Below, piece by piece: positions 5,732 through 11,493 of a stretch of 11,493 nt of DNA. Under the pieces are notes generated by a model that saw only the letters and a program-made list of their open reading frames with translations, was not told the DNA's origin and ran no database searches. Numbering within the stretch: position 1 is the first letter of the stretch; each line of letters begins with the position of its first letter. The stretch comes from CAVDWX01 sp963612735 (lineage in GTDB: Bacteria > Bacillota_I > Bacilli_A > RFN20 > CAG-826). The DNA is taken from positions 1-11,493 of the forward strand of contig CAVDWX010000012.1 in the NCBI GenBank assembly GCA_963612735.1, written 5' to 3'. The translations under genes were made by a program, and so were the position numbers.

Positions 5732-6186
5732 ATAATTATTCTTTTGTCGGTCGACATTGACCGCTAATTTTTTTAAATAAGCTTCTTTCATCTTTTTCTT
5801 ATCATAACCAAGAACATATAAAAGAGCTAAATAAGATTTAAAAGCTTCAATATATAAGACATTGTTATTATCCTCATCGAATTGATCGATGAGATGGTAG
5901 ACGAGTAAAAATTGATTGGTTAAATCGAGTTTTGATTTATCGATTTCTACTTCATCAGGCGTATAGCCGATATCGATGCCTAAAGAGAGAAAGAAATGAA
6001 GTCCATCCGCATATTCATCTAAGATGACATCGTCTTCCATTTTTCCTTTATTAGACCAAAATTTAAAGCATCTTGTCGTATTAGCTAATTCGCCTAATTC
6101 CGTATATAAAGCTAATATTCTTTGATTTCTAGTTGTTTGATATGAAATATGATGAAGGTCAGCAATTTCTAAATCTAATTCTTTTT
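5729..6186 (-). CDS. Dimeric dUTP diphosphatase (dUTPase_2 family), N-terminus lost in the gap
   Basis: The frame is open from the stop at 5729 up to the run of N, giving about 151 residues. Only the first few residues, probably about ten, are missing. The all-alpha dUTPase/MazG-like fold is shown by two metal-binding helices: ALYTELGELANTTRCFKFWS (ExxE) and LDEYADGLHFFLSLGID (ExxD). The C-terminus EAYLKKLAVNVDRQ is also typical. The enzyme converts dUTP to dUMP and pyrophosphate, keeping uracil out of DNA and supplying dUMP for thymidylate synthesis. A start at the internal ATG at 6040 would cut off the first metal-binding helix and is wrong. The likely start is the ATG at 6201-6199, just after the glgP stop, with the reading frame joined through the gap. 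The tight spacing to glgP and the terminator right after the stop make it the last gene of the glgB-glgP unit. Confidence 0.85.
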
Positions 6187-6196
6187 NNNNNNNNNN
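6187..6196. other. Assembly gap (10 N)
   Basis: Ten N mark an unresolved scaffold join, and the true length is unknown. On one side the dUTPase frame is still open; on the other, only six bases separate the gap from the glgP stop. If the dUTPase starts at 6201, ten unknown bases would put it out of frame, so the real length is probably not 10. Confidence 0.95.
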
Positions 6197-6202
6197 GTCA
6201 TA

Positions 6203-8608
6203 TTATTTCACTTTCTCAAGATGCCAAATTTCACTGGCGTATTGTTCAATTGTTCTATCAGTAGTAAAGAAAGAAGAATTAGCAATATTGATTAAACACA
6301 TTTTTTGCCAGTTGAGTTTATCTTGATATAATCGTTCAATTTCTTCTTGTGCTTTAACATAAGCATCAAAGTCTTTTAAAATGAAGTATTCATCACGTTT
6401 ATTCATGATTTCATCAAAAATCATTCTAAAGCGATCAGGGCGATATTCAACCCATTGTCCTTGGAATAAAGAATCCATAATGTTTTTAACTCGATTATCG
6501 CTATTATAGATATCCCATGGAGAATAAGAATTATTTTGACGCAAAACCTCCGCTTCATCAGCGTTAAGCCCAAAGATAACAGCGTTTTCTCTTCCCGCTA
6601 AATCGACGATTTCAATATTCGCGCCGTCTAATGTTCCTAAAGTAATGGCTCCATTCATCATAAATTTCATATTTGAAGTACCGCTGGCTTCTTTTCCGGC
6701 CGTAGATATTTGTTCGGATACATCAGAGGCTGGAATAATTAATTCAGATAATGAGACGCCATAATTTTCAATGAAGACCACTTTTAAATATTTATTGGTT
6801 TCTTCATCATTATTGACAACATTAGCGACCGCTAAGATGAGTTCGATTATCTTTTTAGCGTAATCATAGCTTGGTGCTGCTTTCGCTCCGAAAAAGTAAG
6901 TATGAGGATAGATTCTAAATGAAGGGTCATCTTTCATTCTTTGGTACAAATACATGATATGGAAAATATTTAATAACTGTCTTTTATAAGCATGTAAACG
7001 TTTAATTTGTACATCAAAGATAGAATGAATATCGATATCAATGCCGTTATGTTCTTTAACATATTTAGCTAATTTAATTTTGTTAGCAAGCTTAATTTTG
7101 TCTAACTCAGTTAAAACTTCTTTATCATCTTTGAATTTTTCAAAATTCTTGATAAGAGGAAGATTATTTAACCAATCAGGTCCGATTTTAGAAGTGATTA
7201 AATCTCTTAAATTTGGATTGGCGATTAATAGCCATCGGCGATGGGTAACTCCATTAGTCTTATTGTTAAATTTATAAGGCATATATTTATAGAAATCTTT
7301 AAATGTAATGGCTTTTAAAATTTGGGTATGAAGTTCAGCCACTCCGTTAACCGAAAAGCAGGTATAAATGGCTAAATTGGTCATATGGATTTGTCCATCT
7401 TTTATAATGCTCATCGTATATTTAGAAGCATCATCAATATTTTTTTGGTTCAATTCAATGAGAAATCTTCGATTGATTTCTTCGATAATCATATAACAAC
7501 GAGGAATGATCATTTGGACATAATTAACTGGCCATTTCTCTAACGCTTCCACCATGACAGTGTGATTAGTATAAGCCATGCAGTGAGTTACTTCTTCCCA
7601 TGACTCATCCCAACCCATATCATATTCATCCATCATAATTCTCATCATTTCAGGAATGGCTAAGATTGGATGCGTATCGTTTAATTGAAAGACATAATGT
7701 TTAGAAATACCTTTTAAGGTGCCGTGATGATGGAAGTAAGATTTAATGGTTGACTGTAAACCAGCGGAAACGAGAAAATATTGTTGACGAAGTCTTAAAA
7801 TTCTTCCGCTTTCTGTTGAATCATCTGGATATAAACCATGGCATAATTCTTTTAAAGCATTTAAATAATTTGTAAAAGACATGCTCTTTGGTAAATTTTC
7901 ACTGCTTGGTTCGGCGCTCCAAAGACGTAAAGTATTAGTGATATGGTTATGATATCCAACAATTGGAACATCATAAGGAACCGCTCGAACACATACTGGA
8001 TTAACTGTTCTAATGCCATAGCTTCCATCAGGCTTTAAATAAGTTTCAGGATTACCTTCAAATTTTACTTCAACGGCATATTTAGGCTTTCTGACTTCCC
8101 AAACATTACCGTTAGTGAGCCATTGATCAGGTAATTCAACTTGTTTGCCATTAACGATTTTTTGACGGAAAAAGCCGTATTCGTAGCGGATACAGTTACC
8201 ATGTCCTAAATATCCTAAAGAAGCAATGGAATCTAAAAAACAAGCGGCAAGTCGACCAAGTCCACCATTACCTAAACCAGCATCTGGTTCTTGTTCGATT
8301 AAATCATTGATATCGATGCCTAAGTCTTTTAATCCTTCAGCGGCGATATTATCGATATTGAGATTGAACAAATTGCTCTTCATCAATCTGCCGATGAGAA
8401 ATTCCATGGAGAAGTAGATGAGTGTTTTTTTATCTTTTTTTACGCTTTCTTCATGAGATCTGACCCAGTCCACATTCGCGTAGTCTCTCACCATTTCTCC
8501 TAAAATTTCGTATCTTTCCGTGATATGACTTTCTGGAATCGATATGCCATATCTTTCAAGCATTCTTCGCGTATACTCTTTTTTAAAATTTTCTTTGTTT
8601 GTAAACAT
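6203..8608 (-). CDS. glgP: Glycogen/starch phosphorylase
   Basis: 801 residues, the normal length of the GT35 phosphorylases. The enzyme uses phosphate to release glucose 1-phosphate from the non-reducing ends of glycogen, with pyridoxal phosphate bound to a lysine. That lysine is in the conserved GTSNMKFMMNGA segment (Lys648). Other family marks include LIYFSMEFLIGR and GLGNGGLGRLAACFLDS near the N-terminus, QLNDTHP, the DVQIKRLHAYKRQLLN segment, and the LGTLDGANIEI stretch after the cofactor site. The ATG at 8608 follows a strong Shine-Dalgarno site (AAGGAAGG, 8621 to 8614), 30 bases after the glgB stop, so the two genes form an operon. The protein is cytoplasmic. Allosteric regulation cannot be judged from the sequence. 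Confidence in the function is very high. Confidence 0.97.
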   Translation of the reverse strand: MFTNKENFKKEYTRRMLERYGISIPESHITERYEILGEMVRDYANVDWVRSHEESVKKDKKTLIYFSMEFLIGRLMKSNLFNLNIDNIAAEGLKDLGIDINDLIEQEPDAGLGNGGLGRLAACFLDSIASLGYLGHGNCIRYEYGFFRQKIVNGKQVELPDQWLTNGNVWEVRKPKYAVEVKFEGNPETYLKPDGSYGIRTVNPVCVRAVPYDVPIVGYHNHITNTLRLWSAEPSSENLPKSMSFTNYLNALKELCHGLYPDDSTESGRILRLRQQYFLVSAGLQSTIKSYFHHHGTLKGISKHYVFQLNDTHPILAIPEMMRIMMDEYDMGWDESWEEVTHCMAYTNHTVMVEALEKWPVNYVQMIIPRCYMIIEEINRRFLIELNQKNIDDASKYTMSIIKDGQIHMTNLAIYTCFSVNGVAELHTQILKAITFKDFYKYMPYKFNNKTNGVTHRRWLLIANPNLRDLITSKIGPDWLNNLPLIKNFEKFKDDKEVLTELDKIKLANKIKLAKYVKEHNGIDIDIHSIFDVQIKRLHAYKRQLLNIFHIMYLYQRMKDDPSFRIYPHTYFFGAKAAPSYDYAKKIIELILAVANVVNNDEETNKYLKVVFIENYGVSLSELIIPASDVSEQISTAGKEASGTSNMKFMMNGAITLGTLDGANIEIVDLAGRENAVIFGLNADEAEVLRQNNSYSPWDIYNSDNRVKNIMDSLFQGQWVEYRPDRFRMIFDEIMNKRDEYFILKDFDAYVKAQEEIERLYQDKLNWQKMCLINIANSSFFTTDRTIEQYASEIWHLEKVK

Positions 8609-8638
8609 ATTTACCTTCCTTAATATATATTAATTATC

Positions 8639-10483
8639 CTATTTCTTCTTTTTAAAAATACATGCACCATAAGACGCTAATTTGATGCACATATGGAATG
8701 GTTTGCCTTCGCTACCTCCAGGATAAGAATTAAGAGGAAGGCCGTTATATTGATTCCATCCTCCATAAACATCCTTATCCGAATTAAATATTTCTTCATA
8801 TGTTCCTTCATGAAGCAAAGGAACATCGTAATATTCAAAATAATTAGGTGTCATATTGAAAACAAAAACTAAGATATCATCATCATAATTTCTTTCAAAC
8901 GCAAAAACGGATTGGTCGGCATTATCCACCATTAGCCAGTTAAATCGAGCGGGATTATGCTCTTCGCAGTGCATAGCTTTTTCATGACGATAGATAAGAT
9001 TTAAGTCTCTCATGCAGCGAAATACACTATCGTGTTTTGGAAATTTCTTTAAATTCCAAGGCAAAGATTTAAGTTCGTTCCATTCATCAAATGAAGCGAG
9101 TTCATTGCCCATAAAATTGAGCTTTTTACCAGGATGGGCGAATTGATAGGTGAATAAATTTCTAAGTAAAGCAAACTTAGTGTCATAATCACCATATAGT
9201 TTATTGATGAGCGTTCCTTTTCCATGTACGACTTCATCATGCGAAAAAGGAAGTAAGAAATTATCGCTATAAAAATAAGCCATTGAGAATGTCAATTTAT
9301 TGTGTTCATATTTTTTATAAATTGGATCTTTAGAATAATATTTAAGCGTATCATTCATCCACCCTAAATCCCATTTATAATCAAAGCCTAGTCCACCATA
9401 TTCAATTGGCTTAGTGACGCCACAAAAATCAGAAGAATCTTCCGCAATCATCATAACATTAGGATGAGCGTAATGAATTTTTCCATTAAGTCTTTTTACA
9501 AATTCAATAGCGCCATCATTTTGCCCGATTGATTTATCTCCGTTATAAAAAATGATATTGCTGACCGCATCCACTCGAATTCCATCGAAATGAAACATAC
9601 TAATAAAATAATTCATCGCCGACATTAAAAAGGAGCGGACTGGATCTTTTCCTAAATCGAATTGATAACTACCCCAAGGAGAAACTCTCCATTTGTTATC
9701 ATATTCAAATAGATGTGTTCCATCAAAATTAGCAAGAGCCCATTTATCAATCGCAAAATGAACTGGAGCAAAATCTAAAATAACCCCAAATCCCGCTTGA
9801 TGGAGACGATCGACAAACGACATGAGTTGGAAAGGATTACCATATCGAGAGTCAACGCTATAAAAGCCGGTAGCTTGATAACCCCATGACCCATCAAATG
9901 GATATTGAGTAATGGGCATAATTTCAACATGAGTAACTCCTAAAGAACCTAAATAAGGAATGAGGTAATCACACACTTCTTCATAGGAAAGAAGGTGACC
10001 ATCTTCTCCTCTTTCATGCCATGAGCCAACATGCATTTCATATATTGACATAGGTCGATCAAAATTACGGTTTTGATGGAGTGAATATTCTTCATCATGC
10101 CAAGCAAAATCACGAATATCAAATAGTCTAGAACAAGTCGCAGGACTTCTTTCAGAGCAAAAGGCAAATGGATCAGCTTTATCAACGTATTTACCTTTCG
10201 CATTTTTAAAATGATATTTATAGCATTGATAATTATATAAATTAGGAATAAAGAGTTCGTAAACTCCCGATTCATCGATTTTATTCATCTTATCAATCGT
10301 AACGTTCCAGCCGTTCCATTCACCAATAACAGAAACATCACTTGCAGAAGGAGCGTATAATCTAAAAACAACTCCATTTACTTTTTTTCTTCCTATTTTT
10401 CTCGTCTCAAAATGAGCACCAAAATAAGTATAGGCGTCAATACATTGTCCCATTAAGAAGTCGTAAACTAGTCCATATGCCAT
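8639..10483 (-). CDS. glgB: 1,4-alpha-glucan branching enzyme
   Basis: 614 residues, somewhat shorter than many GlgB proteins. The enzyme cuts alpha-1,4 chains and re-attaches them by alpha-1,6 bonds, making the branch points of glycogen. Residues about 25-125 form a CBM48-type domain (FRLYAPSASDVSVIGEWNGW). The GH13 barrel follows from SIYEMHVGSW (146-155). Catalytic residues are visible: the nucleophile Asp305 in FDGIRVDAVSN, the acid/base Glu348 in MMIAEDSS, and His415-Asp416 in PFSHDEVVHGKGT. The last, the PIEYGGLGFDYKWDLGWMND segment and FMGNEL are typical of branching enzymes rather than amylases. A C-terminal beta domain follows from about 520. The ATG at 10483 has AAGGAG (about 10498 to 10493) at good spacing. 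This is the first gene of a unit with glgP and the dUTPase gene. Confidence 0.95.
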   Translation of the reverse strand: MAYGLVYDFLMGQCIDAYTYFGAHFETRKIGRKKVNGVVFRLYAPSASDVSVIGEWNGWNVTIDKMNKIDESGVYELFIPNLYNYQCYKYHFKNAKGKYVDKADPFAFCSERSPATCSRLFDIRDFAWHDEEYSLHQNRNFDRPMSIYEMHVGSWHERGEDGHLLSYEEVCDYLIPYLGSLGVTHVEIMPITQYPFDGSWGYQATGFYSVDSRYGNPFQLMSFVDRLHQAGFGVILDFAPVHFAIDKWALANFDGTHLFEYDNKWRVSPWGSYQFDLGKDPVRSFLMSAMNYFISMFHFDGIRVDAVSNIIFYNGDKSIGQNDGAIEFVKRLNGKIHYAHPNVMMIAEDSSDFCGVTKPIEYGGLGFDYKWDLGWMNDTLKYYSKDPIYKKYEHNKLTFSMAYFYSDNFLLPFSHDEVVHGKGTLINKLYGDYDTKFALLRNLFTYQFAHPGKKLNFMGNELASFDEWNELKSLPWNLKKFPKHDSVFRCMRDLNLIYRHEKAMHCEEHNPARFNWLMVDNADQSVFAFERNYDDDILVFVFNMTPNYFEYYDVPLLHEGTYEEIFNSDKDVYGGWNQYNGLPLNSYPGGSEGKPFHMCIKLASYGACIFKKKK

Positions 10484-10510
10484 AGAGCGTATCTCCTTTT
10501 TGCTGTAATT

Positions 10511-10526
10511 GATTATATAAATAATC
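10511..10526 (-). promoter_or_regulatory. Candidate glgB -10 box within an inverted repeat
   Basis: A perfect minus-strand TATAAT (10517 to 10512) lies 28 bases upstream of the glgB ATG. It sits inside a 6-bp inverted repeat, GATTAT-ATAA-ATAATC (10511-10526), which could be an operator. The -35 region is poor: TTTTAT at 17 bases, or TTGCTT at 21. The rest of 10527-10599 is A/T-rich, with no clear terminator for the lipoprotein gene. Confidence 0.4.
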
Positions 10527-10599
10527 TTATTAATATAAAAGCAAAAAATTAATCTTTAGAAAACGATTTCCTAATATTAGAAAAAACCTATTATCTCAG

Positions 10600-11484
10600 T
10601 TAAAAGAACTCTATATTGGCAAGGTAATGCAAAAATTCATCTTCGCAAATGAATTCATTATTAATATACGTTGCTTTAGGTAAAGCGGTATCCAATGAAA
10701 AAGCGACATCATCATTGACTTTATAAAGGTTTATGTAATTATCAACATAATATATTTGTTCACTATCATTATCGCAATTAATCATTTTTACAAATTCAGA
10801 ATATTTAAAAGGAACTAAATCATCATCAAATTCAAAGCAACAATAATTTATGCTAGTGTTATTGAAAAGAACGTTTGATTGATAATGAAAACTTTTGCGG
10901 CATAGAACGTTATTATGAAAATAGATGCTTATTTCGAAATAATTCTTTTCCTCTCCGTCAATATGTTGAGAAGTGTCTTTAAGATAATTATTAAGTTCAG
11001 CACCTAGGATATTTTTTATTGGCATTGCTAATGTGCTAACAGAGCAATTATTTAACAACGCTTTAATAGAGAAAGATTCCTTGTCCTCGACTAATTTTCC
11101 TTGAATAGTAGTCTTATTATTTTTGGACTTGATTTTATATTCTTCATAGCAATTAGTGTAATTCGAATAATATTTCTTGTAGGTTTTCCTTTGATAATTA
11201 ATCCAATTAACATTATTAGTGACCATCCCATTCTTATCATTAGGTAAAAAAGTCAAATTAACAACAGCGTTAACTTCTTCTTTGAAAAAAACTTCATCCT
11301 CGGCAGAATCTTTAAAAAAGCATTTATTCAATTGAGAAGATTGATAAAAATATGTTCCATTTTCGAAAGTAAAATCATTGCCATATTTTCCTTTGAAATT
11401 ATTAATAAATATGTCTAATTCATTAGAAGTTTTTTCACAACTGCACAAAACAAACAAAAGTGAAATAATAAATAATTTCTTCAT
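10600..11484 (-). CDS. Lipoprotein of unknown function
   Basis: 294 residues. A short basic start (MKK), a hydrophobic core and the lipobox LCSC place the lipidated cysteine at residue 16, so the protein should be anchored on the outer face of the cell membrane. The mature part is rich in Asn, Lys, Asp and aromatic residues and contains further cysteines (for example CCFEFDDDLVPFKYSEFVK). There is no transmembrane helix after the signal and no catalytic motif that I recognise. Stretches such as QHIDGEEKNYFEISIYFHNN and DDDLVPFKYSEF suggest a beta-rich fold like lipoproteins that resemble LolA/LppX, but this is a weak impression. The ATG at 11484 has GGG at 11493-11491, the visible end of a possible Shine-Dalgarno site cut by the window edge. 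There is no clear link to the glycogen genes downstream. Confidence 0.82.
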   Translation of the reverse strand: MKKLFIISLLFVLCSCEKTSNELDIFINNFKGKYGNDFTFENGTYFYQSSQLNKCFFKDSAEDEVFFKEEVNAVVNLTFLPNDKNGMVTNNVNWINYQRKTYKKYYSNYTNCYEEYKIKSKNNKTTIQGKLVEDKESFSIKALLNNCSVSTLAMPIKNILGAELNNYLKDTSQHIDGEEKNYFEISIYFHNNVLCRKSFHYQSNVLFNNTSINYCCFEFDDDLVPFKYSEFVKMINCDNDSEQIYYVDNYINLYKVNDDVAFSLDTALPKATYINNEFICEDEFLHYLANIEFF

Positions 11485-11493
11485 ATATTACCC

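Noticed and set aside
7041..7277. Plus-strand open frames at 7041-7277 and 8226-8417
   Set aside because: Both are antisense shadows of glgP, which is complete and strongly conserved.
9049..10275. Minus-strand frames at 9049-9240 and 9949-10275
   Set aside because: They are out-of-frame readings of glgB, which has all its catalytic residues in one uninterrupted frame.

Overview
The window is an A+T-rich stretch of a bacterial chromosome that uses the standard genetic code: TGG encodes Trp throughout and the genes end in TAA or TAG. Shine-Dalgarno sites of the AAGGAGG type, a SipW-type signal peptide on a surface protein, an IS30 transposase of the kind common in Firmicutes, a dimeric dUTPase and a glgB-glgP pair all point to a low-GC Bacilli-type Firmicute. 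An uncultured gut lineage near Erysipelotrichales/RF39/Acholeplasma is my inference, not something the sequence proves. A run of 10 N at 6187-6196 shows that this is a scaffold with an unresolved gap.

Layout. (1) 1-1531, minus: the N-terminal 510 residues of a large exported protein with a SipW-type signal, a TasA/camelysin-like domain and GLUG-like repeats. Its upstream region contains a 26-base homopolymer (1609-1634). (2) 1654-2750: a decayed IS30-family element of about 1.1 kb. It has imperfect terminal inverted repeats, a transposase broken by an internal deletion with frameshift and by a stop codon, a large hairpin (2557-2638), and a minus-strand terminator near its right end. (3) 5212 to 2797, minus: a YgjP-like zinc metallopeptidase overlapping a TrmH-family RNA methyltransferase by 8 bases, then a multi-pass membrane protein with its own promoter and an Asn/Gly-rich tail carrying NHLGG repeats. 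(4) 5270-5707, plus: a DUF523/TudS-type protein, divergent from the peptidase gene; the two predicted promoters overlap. (5) 10483 to 5729, minus: glgB (branching enzyme), glgP (glycogen phosphorylase) and a dimeric dUTPase, closely packed and ending at an intrinsic terminator. (6) 11484 to 10600, minus: an unrecognised lipoprotein.

How the genes work together. GlgB and GlgP form the glycogen branching and degradation part of storage metabolism. No glgC or glgA is present here, so synthesis must be encoded elsewhere or be absent. The dUTPase seems simply to share their transcript. The methyltransferase and peptidase genes are housekeeping-like. The most variable part is the left third, where a surface protein with a possibly length-variable homopolymer in its upstream region lies beside an IS remnant. 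I saw no CRISPR array, tRNA, rRNA, phage genes or recognised defence system. No stretch longer than 300 bases lacks a gene or IS feature.
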